NCBI RefSeq assembly: GCF_000774145.1
Contig: NZ_KN322985.1
Location: 836,710-900,709 of the forward strand
From: Pseudomonas mediterranea CFBP 5447
GTDB taxonomy: Bacteria > Pseudomonadota > Gammaproteobacteria > Pseudomonadales > Pseudomonadaceae
Reading direction: 5' to 3'
Length of the DNA stretch: 64,000 nucleotides
Shown here piece after piece: positions 16,240 to 25,824 of this stretch (positions are counted from its first letter, which is position 1; every line of letters begins with the position of its first letter). Both the position numbers and the translations under genes were made by a program. The notes below the pieces were generated by a model that was given only the letters and a program-made list of their open reading frames with translations, did not search any database and was not told the DNA's origin.

Positions 16240-16971
16240 TTATTTCGCGCCGAGGGCCAGTTTGGCGACTTGCGGCGCCGGCTGGTAGCCCGGAATTACC
16301 TGACCATCCGCCAAAACAATTGCCGGCGTACCGTTCACGCCTATTGACTGGCCCAGGGCAAACTGCTTGGAAACCGGGTTCTCGCACTTGGCGGCCTTGA
16401 TTTCCTTGCCATCGACCATCTTGTCCATGGCCGCTTTCTTGTCCTTGGAGCACCAGACGGCCTGCAACTGCTCATCGCCCGGCGAGCCCAGGCCCTGGCG
16501 CGGGAACGCGACGTAGCGCACTTCGATGCCGCGCTTGTTCAGCTCCGGCACCTCGGCATGCAACTTGTGGCAGTACGGGCACGTGGTGTCGGTGAACACC
16601 GTGATGTGGGACTTGGTTTCGCCCACCGCCGGATAGACCACGGTTTCAGCCACCGGAATGCCGTTGATCAGCTTGGAAACGCCCTGGCGCTCGGTCAGCT
16701 CGGTGAGGTTGACCGGCTTGCCGTCCTTGAGCTCGAACAGGTTGCCCTGGACGATGTACTGACCGTCGGCGCTGGCGTACAGCACGCGACTGCCCTTGAG
16801 CTTGACTTCATACAGGCCGGACATCGGGCTGGCGGAGATGGCTTCGATCGGTACTTCGAGCTGAAGGTTTTCCAGGCTCTTGCGAATAGCCTTGTCCGCC
16901 GCGTCGTCGGCAATGGCAAAGGTGCTGGCCAACGCAATGGCAGCGGCGGTGAACATCTGGATCAAACGCAT
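16240..16971 (-). CDS. dsbC: Thiol:disulfide interchange protein DsbC
   Basis: DsbC is the periplasmic disulfide isomerase. The 243-aa product has a Sec signal (MRLIQMFTAAAIALASTFAIA), an N-terminal dimerisation domain (about residues 22-85), and a thioredoxin fold with the CPYC active site in FTDTTCPYCHKLH. The late cis-proline region is NGTPAIVLADGQVIPGY. A second cysteine pair (VWCSKDKK and AAKCENP) is present, as is usual. It lies between xerD and hom on the same strand, as in other pseudomonads. The length is normal. Confidence 0.95.
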   Translation of the reverse strand: MRLIQMFTAAAIALASTFAIADDAADKAIRKSLENLQLEVPIEAISASPMSGLYEVKLKGSRVLYASADGQYIVQGNLFELKDGKPVNLTELTERQGVSKLINGIPVAETVVYPAVGETKSHITVFTDTTCPYCHKLHAEVPELNKRGIEVRYVAFPRQGLGSPGDEQLQAVWCSKDKKAAMDKMVDGKEIKAAKCENPVSKQFALGQSIGVNGTPAIVLADGQVIPGYQPAPQVAKLALGAK

Positions 16972-17124
16972 GGGAACTCCTGAGGCGAACAAATGGGACG
17001 GAGAACGCCAACCCGCAGATCCGGTTCCGACCGCCCACTGTGCAAACCGGCCAAGCCTACCACATAAGGCCGGCGGGGCCGAATGCCGTTGATACAAGGC
17101 ATTATCGGCCTGTGGCATCAAACC

Positions 17125-17215
17125 CTGTGGGAGCGAGCCTGCTCGCGATAGCGGCAGCACATCAACATGGATGCAAGCTGACCCACCGCTTTCGCGAGCA
17201 GGCTCGCTCCCACAG
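17125..17215. repeat. REP pair (inverted)
   Basis: CTGTGGGAGCGAGCCTGCTC faces its complement ending at 17215, with CGCGATAGCGG against CCGCTTTCGCG in the inner stem. It lies between xerD and dsbC, inside the likely operon. Confidence 0.9.
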
Positions 17216-17260
17216 GGCATTTTGGGGGCCAACAGAATCAGAGGGCTGGTGCTGCCTCAC

Positions 17261-18157
17261 TCAACCGCGCGGATGATGCCTGGCATGCAGATCCTGCAAC
17301 CGCGCCCGGGCGACATGGGTATAGATCTGGGTGGTGGACAGGTCGCTGTGGCCCAGCAGCATCTGCACCACCCGCAGATCGGCGCCGTGGTTGAGCAGGT
17401 GCGTGGCAAAGGCATGGCGCAAGGTGTGGGGCGAGAGGGATTTGCCGATCCCGGCGACCTTGGCCTGGTGCTTGATGCGATGCCAGAACGTCTGGCGAGT
17501 CATCTGGTCGCCGTTACGGCTCGGAAACAGTACGTCGCTGGGGCGCCCACCCAGCAGTTCATGGCGGCCGTCCCGCAGGTAGCGCTCGACCCAGACGATC
17601 GCCTCCTCGCCCATCGGCACCAGGCGCTCCTTGCTGCCCTTGCCCATCACCCGCAAGACACCCTGGCGCAGGTTCACCTGTTCCAGCGTCAGGCTGATCA
17701 ACTCGGTGACGCGCAGACCGCAGGCATACAGGACCTCCAGCATGGCCCGGTCGCGCTGGCCGATGGCTTCGCTGAGGTCCGGCGCCGCCAGCAGCGCTTC
17801 CACATCGGCTTCGGACAGGGATTTGGGCAGCGGACGGCCCAACTGGGGCATCTCCACCCGCAAGGTCGGATCCACCGCGATCAGTTTTTCCCGCAGCAAA
17901 TAACGATAGAACCCACGCACGCCGGAGAGAAATCGTGCAGTTGAACGCGGCTTGTAGTTCTGCTCCAGGCGCCATGCCAGGTGATCGAGGATCAGCTCCC
18001 GTCCGGCATTGGCCAGTTCCAGGTTCTTCTCCTGCAACCAACCGTTGAACAGCGCCAGGTCGCTGCGGTAAGCATCACGGGTATTGTCGGAAAGCCCTTT
18101 CTCCAGCCATAAGGCGTCGAGAAACTGGTCTATCAGCGGATGATCGATGGCTGGCAT
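17261..18157 (-). CDS. xerD: Site-specific tyrosine recombinase XerD
   Basis: XerD works with XerC at dif to resolve chromosome dimers, activated by FtsK. The 298-aa protein has the SAM-like N-terminal core-binding domain (about residues 5-90) and the catalytic domain. The catalytic set is visible: R in YACGLRVTELISL, the K of GKGSKERLVPM, HTLRH, the H/W-equivalent in LLGHSDLSTT and the nucleophile Y in TQIYTHV. ATG 18157 starts the family sequence MPAIDHPLIDQFLDALWLE. It is the first gene of the xerD-dsbC-hom-thrC run. Confidence 0.97.
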   Translation of the reverse strand: MPAIDHPLIDQFLDALWLEKGLSDNTRDAYRSDLALFNGWLQEKNLELANAGRELILDHLAWRLEQNYKPRSTARFLSGVRGFYRYLLREKLIAVDPTLRVEMPQLGRPLPKSLSEADVEALLAAPDLSEAIGQRDRAMLEVLYACGLRVTELISLTLEQVNLRQGVLRVMGKGSKERLVPMGEEAIVWVERYLRDGRHELLGGRPSDVLFPSRNGDQMTRQTFWHRIKHQAKVAGIGKSLSPHTLRHAFATHLLNHGADLRVVQMLLGHSDLSTTQIYTHVARARLQDLHARHHPRG

Positions 18158-18244
18158 AAACACTCTTGGCGGATGCGCAGGCACGCTGCATCCGTACGAT
18201 AAAGAAAGTACGCAGGGTGCTCAAAGAGAAAATCGCAGGCAACA

Positions 18245-18272
18245 AAAAAGCAGCCCTCAGGCTGCTTTTTTT
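18245..18272 (-). terminator. Terminator after rplS
   Basis: AAGCAGCC pairs with GGCTGCTT over a CTCA loop, and both strands continue into T-runs. It ends the rpsP-rimM-trmD-rplS transcript. Confidence 0.9.
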
Positions 18273-18288
18273 GCATCGGAAGCTGGAC

Positions 18289-18639
18289 TCAGGCCAGTTT
18301 TTCCTTGATGCGAGCTGCTTTACCGGACAGGTCACGCAGGTAATACAGCTTGGCTTTACGCACGTCACCGCGACGTTTCACAGCCATGCTGTCGATTTGC
18401 GGGCTGTAGGTCTGGAAAGTACGCTCTACGCCAACACCGTTGGAGATTTTACGAACGGTGAAAGCACTGTTCACGCCACGGTTACGCTTGGCGATAACGA
18501 CGCCTTCGAACGCTTGCAGACGGGAACGATCACCTTCCTTCACTTTCACCTGAACGACAATGGTGTCGCCCGGGGCAAAGGTAGGGATTTCTTTGGTCAT
18601 CTGCTCTGCTTCGAGTGCAAGGATGATTTTGTTAGTCAT
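18289..18639 (-). CDS. rplS: 50S ribosomal protein L19
   Basis: L19 sits at the 30S-50S interface. The 116-aa protein has the family sequences [39 protein letters not shown] and the C-terminal [30 protein letters not shown] precedes the ATG. It is the last gene of the rpsP-rimM-trmD-rplS operon, 44 bases after trmD, with a strong terminator directly downstream. Confidence 0.98.
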
Positions 18640-18683
18640 GCTGTGCTCCTAAGGCAAGTCTCGGACTTACCATCGATACGTTG

Positions 18684-19436
18684 TTAACTATCGTCCCGCT
18701 CGCGGATGTATTCCTCGAGCAGCTTCTTCTCTTCTCCAGAAAGCGAGCGGCTTTCCAGAAGATCGGCGCGTCGTTCCCAGGTCCGACCAAGGGACTGCTG
18801 TAAACGCCAACGCCGGATGTGCGCGTGGTTGCCACTCAGCAACACGTCGGGAACACGCTGATCCGCATACACCTCCGGTCGGGTGTAGTGCGGGCAATCC
18901 AGCAGACCATCCGTAAAGGAATCTTCCTCAGCGGAATCCGCATGCCCTAAAGCTCCAGGCAGCAGTCGTGTAACCGCATCGATCAGGACCATCGCCGGCA
19001 GCTCGCCGCCAGACAGTACATAGTCGCCAACCGACCACTCTTCATCGACATGAGCTTCAATGAAACGCTCGTCAATGCCTTCATAACGACCGGCAATCAG
19101 GATCAATGCATCCGAATTCGCCAGTTCGCGTACCGCCGACTGAGTCAGCTGGCGGCCTTGGGGCGACAGGTAGATCACCTTCGCACCCTCCCCGGCTGCC
19201 GCCCTGGCCTGAACCAGTGCATCTTCCAGGGGCTTGATCTTCATCACCATGCCCGGACCACCGCCAAACGGGCGATCGTCCACAGTGTGATGCCGATCCG
19301 TGGTGTAGTCCCGCGGATTCCAACAGGTCAGCTGCAACAGCTCCTGTTTCACCGCGCGGCTGGTTATGCCGTACTCGCTGATGGCGGAAAACATCTCGGG
19401 AAACAATGTGATGACTTCAACGCGCAAATTGGCCAC
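18684..19436 (-). CDS. trmD: tRNA (guanine37-N1)-methyltransferase
   Basis: TrmD methylates G37 of tRNAs with SAM, preventing frameshifts. The 250-aa protein shows TVDDRPFGGGPGMVMKIKPL, the trefoil-knot SAM site with YLSPQGRQL, IAGRYEGIDERF and GDYVLSGGELPAMVLID, and the usual end EYIRERDDS. The start is taken as GTG at 19436, two bases after the rimM stop, because ATG 19457 would overlap rimM and add residues absent from the family. The order is the normal rpsP-rimM-trmD-rplS. Confidence 0.96.
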   Translation of the reverse strand: MANLRVEVITLFPEMFSAISEYGITSRAVKQELLQLTCWNPRDYTTDRHHTVDDRPFGGGPGMVMKIKPLEDALVQARAAAGEGAKVIYLSPQGRQLTQSAVRELANSDALILIAGRYEGIDERFIEAHVDEEWSVGDYVLSGGELPAMVLIDAVTRLLPGALGHADSAEEDSFTDGLLDCPHYTRPEVYADQRVPDVLLSGNHAHIRRWRLQQSLGRTWERRADLLESRSLSGEEKKLLEEYIRERDDS

Positions 19437-19438
19437 GT

Positions 19439-19975
19439 TCAGAAATCCGCATCCCATTCCACCTTCATCTCGCCTGCCTCCAGGTCAACGGCCAACACAC
19501 ACTGCTCCGTATAGGGCAACAAGCGTTCGCGATCATCCAGGCTGCCGACGCAAGGCTTTACCACCATGACATCGTTCGAACCGGTCTCGAGCAGGTGATC
19601 GATTTTCCCGAGCAATTGCCCGAGGTGGTCGATGACCTTCAGACCCACCAGCTGGTACCAGTAGTACTCGCCGTCGGTCAGTTCAGGGAACAGGTTGCGC
19701 GGCACGCAGATCTCATAACCGGCCAGAAGACGCGCTTCTTCACGATCATCGAGACCCTTGAGCTTTGCGACCAGGAACTTGTCGTTCCCGCGTCCGCTGA
19801 CCAGCTCAACCTGCTTCACGCTGCCTTCGCGCTTGAGCGTCCAGGCTTTGTAGTCCAACAGGTTCTTGATCGGATCAGTAAAGGAATACACCTTCACTTC
19901 GCCGCGAACGCCATGTACAGAATAGATCTTGCCGACAACGATCAGATCATCAGCATCTTTTGGCGTCGCGTTCAT
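19439..19975 (-). CDS. rimM: 16S rRNA processing protein RimM
   Basis: RimM assists maturation of the 30S head and binds S19. The 178-aa protein has the N-terminal RimM domain (LIVVGKIYSVHGVRGEVKV) and the C-terminal PRC-barrel (DGEYYWYQLVGLKVIDHLG, then EMKVEWDADF). The start ATG is five bases after the rpsP stop, and trmD begins two bases after its own stop. The tight spacing supports translational coupling. Confidence 0.97.
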   Translation of the reverse strand: MNATPKDADDLIVVGKIYSVHGVRGEVKVYSFTDPIKNLLDYKAWTLKREGSVKQVELVSGRGNDKFLVAKLKGLDDREEARLLAGYEICVPRNLFPELTDGEYYWYQLVGLKVIDHLGQLLGKIDHLLETGSNDVMVVKPCVGSLDDRERLLPYTEQCVLAVDLEAGEMKVEWDADF

Positions 19976-19980
19976 ATTGC

Positions 19981-20232
19981 TCAGGCCGCAGCCTTAGCCG
20001 ATTCCTTCAACAACTGAGCAACACGCTCAGAAGGTTGTGCACCAACGCTCAGCCAGTAGGCAACGCGCTCTTGGTTCACGGACAGACGAACTTCCTGACC
20101 ACGGGCGATAGGGTTGAAGAAACCAACCTGCTCTTTGTGGGAACCGTCACGCGGGTTGCGGCTGTCGGTTACGGTCAGGTGGTAAAACGGGCGCTTTTTG
20201 GAGCCGCCAAGGGCAAGACGGATTGTTAGCAT
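19981..20232 (-). CDS. rpsP: 30S ribosomal protein S16
   Basis: S16 is an early-assembly 30S protein. The 83-aa product begins MLTIRLALGGSKKRPFYHLT and contains PIARGQEVRLSVNQERVAYW, all typical. It is the first gene of the operon that continues with rimM, trmD and rplS. The 228-base gap to ffh presumably holds its promoter. Confidence 0.98.
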   Translation of the reverse strand: MLTIRLALGGSKKRPFYHLTVTDSRNPRDGSHKEQVGFFNPIARGQEVRLSVNQERVAYWLSVGAQPSERVAQLLKESAKAAA

Positions 20233-20413
20233 GTGAACATCGTTCCTGTAGTCGGTGCTGCAAATCTAAATGCACAGCGGGCATGGGTGCCCGAAAGGCC
20301 GCATATTCTAAGGAATATCCAGACTTTTGCAAATGACTTTTTCCGGCGAGGGCCGGGCTGCCATTCAGATCTGCGACGATCAGCGCCCGCGAATGACGGG
20401 TTGGCTGGAGATC

Positions 20414-20452
20414 CCACGTCCCCGTGGGTTGCACCGGCATGACTGCCGGTGC
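20414..20452 (-). terminator. Two hairpins after ffh
   Basis: GCACCGGCA pairs with TGCCGGTGC at 20431-20452, and CCCACG with CGTGGG at 20414-20428. Neither has a clear T-run on the minus strand, so they are weak terminator candidates between ffh and rpsP. Confidence 0.45.
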
Positions 20453-20460
20453 CTGGATTC

Positions 20461-21837
20461 CTACATCTTGGGCATGCCGCCGCCGGGCAGCATGCCGCCC
20501 ATGCCGCGCATCATCTTGGCCATCCCGCCCTTGGTGGAGAACTTCTTCATCATCTTCTGCATCTGCTTGTGCTGCTTGATCAAGCGACCGATGTCCTGCA
20601 CCTGGGTGCCGGAACCCATGGCGATACGACGCTTGCGCGAACCGCTGATCAGGTCAGGGTCGCGGCGCTCGGCCGGGGTCATGGAGTTGATGATGGCTTC
20701 CATCTGCTTGAACTGCTTTTCAGCCGCGCCCTGGGCGTTGCCCATTTGCGCCAGGTTCACGCCGCCGATGTTCGGCAGCTTGTCCATGAGCCCGCCGAGG
20801 CCGCCCATGTTCTTCATTTGTTGCAGCTGGTCGCGGAAGTCTTCGAGGTCGAAGCCCTTGCCCTTCTTTAATTTCTTCGCAAGCTTGTCGGCTTTTTCCT
20901 TGTCGAGGGTCTGCTCGGCCTGCTCGATCAGGCTGAGCACGTCGCCCATGCCCAGGATGCGCGATGCGATGCGCTCAGGGTGGAACGGTTCGAGCGCTTC
21001 GCTCTTCTCGCCCATACCGATGAACTTGATCGGTTTGCCGGTGATGGCCCGTACCGACAGCGCGGCACCGCCACGGGCGTCGCCGTCGACCTTGGTCAGG
21101 ATCACGCCGGTCAGCGGCAGTGCGTCACCGAAGGCCTTGGCGGTGTTGGCGGCGTCCTGGCCGGTCATGGCATCGACCACGAACAGGGTTTCCACCGGAT
21201 TGACCGCGGCATGCAGCGCCTTGATCTCGCCCATCATCTCTTCATCGATGTGCAGGCGACCGGCGGTGTCGACGATGACCACGTCGATGAACTTCAGCTT
21301 CGCTTCCTTGATGGCCGCCTGGGCGATGTCCACCGGCTTCTGGCTCAGGTCGGACGGGAAGAACGTCACGCCGATGTCGTTGGCCAGGGTTTCCAGCTGC
21401 TTGATCGCCGCCGGACGGTAGACGTCCGCGGACACCACCATCACCGACTTCTTCTTGCGCTCCTTGAGCAGGCGCGCCAGCTTGCCGGCGGTGGTGGTCT
21501 TGCCCGCGCCCTGCAGACCGGCCATCAGCACCACCGCGGGCGGCACAGCGCTCAGGTTCAGGTCTTCGTTGGCGGCGCCCATCAGGCTTTCGAGTTCGGC
21601 CTGGACGATCTTCACGAACGCCTGGCCCGGCGTCAGGCTGCGCGACACTTCGGTGCCGACGGCGCGTTCCTTGACCGAATTGACGAAGTCCTTGACCACC
21701 GGCAGGGCGACGTCGGCTTCGAGCAGCGCCATGCGCACTTCGCGCAGGGTGTCTTTGATGTTGTCCTCGGTCAGCTTCGCCTTGCCGGTGACATGGCGCA
21801 GCGTCTGCGAGAGACGGTCGGTTAGGTTTTCAAACAT
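20461..21837 (-). CDS. ffh: Signal recognition particle protein Ffh
   Basis: Ffh binds 4.5S RNA and hydrophobic signal sequences and delivers ribosomes to FtsY. The 458-aa protein has the N domain, the G domain with P-loop GLQGAGKTTTAGKLA, DTAGRLHIDEEMM and TKVDGDARGGAALS, and the methionine-rich M domain ending GGMAKMMRGMGGMLPGG. ATG 21837 starts the family sequence MFENLTDRLSQTLRHV; upstream in-frame codons are not conserved. It is transcribed divergently from ypjD. Confidence 0.98.
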   Translation of the reverse strand: MFENLTDRLSQTLRHVTGKAKLTEDNIKDTLREVRMALLEADVALPVVKDFVNSVKERAVGTEVSRSLTPGQAFVKIVQAELESLMGAANEDLNLSAVPPAVVLMAGLQGAGKTTTAGKLARLLKERKKKSVMVVSADVYRPAAIKQLETLANDIGVTFFPSDLSQKPVDIAQAAIKEAKLKFIDVVIVDTAGRLHIDEEMMGEIKALHAAVNPVETLFVVDAMTGQDAANTAKAFGDALPLTGVILTKVDGDARGGAALSVRAITGKPIKFIGMGEKSEALEPFHPERIASRILGMGDVLSLIEQAEQTLDKEKADKLAKKLKKGKGFDLEDFRDQLQQMKNMGGLGGLMDKLPNIGGVNLAQMGNAQGAAEKQFKQMEAIINSMTPAERRDPDLISGSRKRRIAMGSGTQVQDIGRLIKQHKQMQKMMKKFSTKGGMAKMMRGMGGMLPGGGMPKM

Positions 21838-22033
21838 GCGCGATCCTTTCAGGCCCGTACGAGGCCGGGATAATGGCGGCCCAGACCGTGAAAAATGTGC
21901 TCGGCGAGCCTGCGGCGTGGGCAGGTCGCGGATTATAGCGAAGAAGCGTGCCGCGTACACCTCGCGGCGGTCTTTCGTGCAGGATGGGTTCTATGCCAAA
22001 CTCAGCGCCTTTCGGGCTTGCCTAACAGGATTT

Positions 22034-22846
22034 ATGCTCCCCTTGTCACCCAGCTTGCTTGCCTCCCTCGCCGCCGCCTGCCTTTATGCCGCTGCGACCC
22101 TCTATCAAGGCACCCGCCTGGCCACCGGTGCCAAGGCGAACAAGCGCCTGCTGGTCACGCTCGGCGTGCTGGCGGTGCTTGGCCACGCGGCCAGCCTTTA
22201 TACCCACCTGATGACGCCGATCGGCCTGGGCCTGGACTTTTTCAACGCCGCCAGCCTGATCGCCGTCGCGGTGATCGCCCTGACGCTGCTGGCCTGCTCG
22301 CGCATCCCGGTGGAAAACCTGCTGGTGCTGCTCTTCCCATTGGGGCTGGCCACGGTGCTGTTGGCGCAGTTCGCGCCGTCGGGCACGGTGCAGGTCATCG
22401 ATGAAGAGCCGGGCATCCTCGCCCACATCCTGCTGTCGATCCTCGCCTACGGCCTGTTCACCATCGCGGTGTTCCAGGCCTTGCTGCTGCTGGTCCAGGA
22501 CCACCAGCTCAAGAACAAGCACCCGTCCGGACTGATCCGCAACTTCCCGCCGCTGCAGACCATGGAGAGCCTGCTGTTCGGCTTCCTCTGGGCCGGCTGG
22601 GCGCTGTTGTCGATGTCGCTGATCTCCGGCTGGCTGTTCGTCGAGAACCTGTTCGCCCAGCACCTGGTGCACAAGACCCTGCTGGCCTGCCTGGCCTGGG
22701 TGGTGTTCAGCGTCCTGTTGTGGGGCCGCAACCGTCTCGGCTGGCGCGGCCATAAAGCCATTCGCTGGACCCTGGCCGGTTTCTGCCTGCTGATGCTGGC
22801 TTACTTCGGCAGCAAACTGGTCCGTGAATACATCCTGCATATCTGA
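22034..22846 (+). CDS. ypjD: Inner-membrane protein YpjD, CcsA-related
   Basis: This 270-aa protein has about eight membrane helices and is related to the CcsA/HemX cytochrome-c-assembly family. The start MLPLSPSLLASLAAACLYAA, the conserved IDEEPGILAHILLSILAYGLF region and the WGRNRLGWRGHKAI loop fit YpjD. CcsA proteins handle haem, but a haem role for YpjD is not established. It forms a unit with the CorC-like gene 12 bases downstream, as in other pseudomonads, and diverges from ffh. Confidence 0.9.
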   Translation: MLPLSPSLLASLAAACLYAAATLYQGTRLATGAKANKRLLVTLGVLAVLGHAASLYTHLMTPIGLGLDFFNAASLIAVAVIALTLLACSRIPVENLLVLLFPLGLATVLLAQFAPSGTVQVIDEEPGILAHILLSILAYGLFTIAVFQALLLLVQDHQLKNKHPSGLIRNFPPLQTMESLLFGFLWAGWALLSMSLISGWLFVENLFAQHLVHKTLLACLAWVVFSVLLWGRNRLGWRGHKAIRWTLAGFCLLMLAYFGSKLVREYILHI

Positions 22847-22858
22847 CGGACGGCGCTG

Positions 22859-24100
<1,242 letters not shown>

Positions 24101-24113
24101 CGTACGCAACACC

Positions 24114-24206
24114 CTGTGGGAGCAAGGCTTGCCCGCGAAGGCCTCGCCGCGGTGCAACAGTTAGCACCGCGTTATCGTTCATCGCGGGCAAGCCTTGCTC
24201 CCACAG
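24114..24206. repeat. REP-like pair, GCAAGGCTTGCCCGCGA variant
   Basis: CTGTGGGAGCAAGGCTTGCC faces its complement ending at 24206. The core differs from the main REP type (GCAAGGCTTGCC in place of GCGAGCCTGCTC), and both arms changed together. Confidence 0.85.
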
Positions 24207-24309
24207 TTTGATCCCATAGTGCCCTTGCACCAGCACAGAGCAGCAAAATAGTCGCGTTCAACCATAATAATTCGCTCCAACGGAGCACATGACTGTCAGG
24301 GATAACTGC

Positions 24310-25623
24310 ATGACTACCACCACCTGCAACGACGCCGTGCCTGCCCAGCCGACGAACTCCACCACCCGCGTGGCGACTGCGAGCTTCATCGGCACCGCCA
24401 TCGAGTTCTACGACTTCTACGTCTACGCCACGGCCGCGGCCCTGGTGATCGGCCCGGTGTTCTTTCCACAGACGTCAGGCACGGCACAGATGCTGTCGTC
24501 CTTCCTGACGTTCGGCATTGCCTTCCTCGCCCGCCCGCTGGGCTCGGCGCTGTTCGGCCATTTCGGCGACCGGATCGGGCGCAAGTCCACGCTGGTGGCG
24601 TCGCTGCTGCTGATGGGCGTGTGCACCACTCTTATTGGCGTGCTGCCCGGGTATGCCAGCATTGGCGCCTGGGCACCGTTCCTGCTGTGTCTGCTGCGAT
24701 TCGGCCAGGGGCTGGGCCTGGGCGGTGAATGGGGCGGCGCCGCGCTGCTTGCCACTGAAAACGCCCCCAAGGGCAAACGCGCCTGGTTCGGCATGTTCCC
24801 CCAGCTGGGCCCTTCGATTGGTTTCCTGGCCGCCAACGGGCTGTTCCTGACCCTGGCGATGAGCCTGGATGACGAGCAGTTCCGTTCCTGGGGCTGGCGG
24901 ATTCCGTTCCTGCTCAGCGCCGTGCTGGTGATCGTCGGCCTCTATGTGCGGCTCAAGCTCCATGAAACCCCGGTCTTCGCCGACGCCGTGGCCCGTCAGG
25001 AACGGGTGAAAGTGCCGCTGGTCGAGCTGTTCAGCCAGTATTGGGCGCCGACATTGCTGGGCGCGGCGGCGATGGTGGTCTGTTATGCGCTGTTCTATAT
25101 CTCCACGGTGTTCTCCTTGAGTTACGGCGTCGCCACCCTCGGCTACAGCCGCGAGACCTTCCTTGCCCTGCTGTGTTTTGCCGTGTTGTTCATGGCCGCC
25201 GCCACACCGTTGTCGGCCTGGGCCAGCGACCGCTTCGGGCGCAAGCCGGTACTGGTCACCGGTGGTTTGCTGGCGATTGCCTCGGGCTTCCTCATGGACC
25301 CCTTGCTGACCCAGGGTTCAACCGCGGGTGTGGCGCTGTTCCTGTGCATCGAACTGTTCCTGATGGGGGTGACCTTTGCCCCCATGGGCGCTTTGCTGCC
25401 GGAGCTGTTTCCGACCCACGTGCGTTACACCGGCGCGTCGGCGGCCTATAACCTGGGTGGCATCGTCGGCGCCTCGGCCGCCCCGTTCTTCGCCCAGAAG
25501 CTGGTGGCGATGGGCGGCTTGAGCTATGTCGGCGGCTATGTGTCAGGGGCCGCTGTGCTCAGCGTGATTGCGGTGCTGTGCCTGAAAGAAACCCGGCATA
25601 ACGACCTGAACCGGGTCGCCTGA
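24310..25623 (+). CDS. MFS transporter, metabolite:H+ symporter (MHS) family
   Basis: This 437-aa inner-membrane symporter has 12 predicted helices. MHS signatures are visible: ATASFIGTAIEFYDFYVYAT in the first helix, GHFGDRIGRKSTLV in loop 2-3, LGLGGEWGGAALLATENAP, and SDRFGRKPVLVTGG in the second half. Relatives carry osmoprotectants, shikimate, ketoglutarate or aromatic acids, so the substrate is open. ATG 24310 has AGGGA in a good position; ATG 24289 is an alternative with GGAG close by. It stands alone between repeats. Confidence 0.9.
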   Translation: MTTTTCNDAVPAQPTNSTTRVATASFIGTAIEFYDFYVYATAAALVIGPVFFPQTSGTAQMLSSFLTFGIAFLARPLGSALFGHFGDRIGRKSTLVASLLLMGVCTTLIGVLPGYASIGAWAPFLLCLLRFGQGLGLGGEWGGAALLATENAPKGKRAWFGMFPQLGPSIGFLAANGLFLTLAMSLDDEQFRSWGWRIPFLLSAVLVIVGLYVRLKLHETPVFADAVARQERVKVPLVELFSQYWAPTLLGAAAMVVCYALFYISTVFSLSYGVATLGYSRETFLALLCFAVLFMAAATPLSAWASDRFGRKPVLVTGGLLAIASGFLMDPLLTQGSTAGVALFLCIELFLMGVTFAPMGALLPELFPTHVRYTGASAAYNLGGIVGASAAPFFAQKLVAMGGLSYVGGYVSGAAVLSVIAVLCLKETRHNDLNRVA

Positions 25624-25643
25624 AACCCGAAAGTCTTTATCCA

Positions 25644-25675
25644 CTGTGGCGAGGGAGCTTGCTCCCACGCCACAG
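25644..25675. repeat. Tight REP-like hairpin
   Basis: CTGTGGCG and CGCCACAG enclose GGAGCTTGCTCC, giving a nearly perfect 32-base hairpin. The core matches the element at 57243-57353 rather than the main REP type. It lies after the MFS gene. Confidence 0.75.
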
Positions 25676-25824
25676 AAGCTCCATCGCCACGGCAACGCCC
25701 CCGCCGCAGTACCTGTCACAACGCTGAACAGCACTCCATGAAATAGCCGCTAACAATCGCCCACCATTGAAACCACCCCCCACCTGCCCCATCTAAGCTC
25801 CATACTCCATTGCGCAGGTGCCCC

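Noticed and set aside
16181..16453. Open frame of 90 codons across the end of dsbC on the minus strand
   Set aside because: It is mostly a different frame of dsbC; only the last 18 codons lie in the gap and they are noted with the hairpins.
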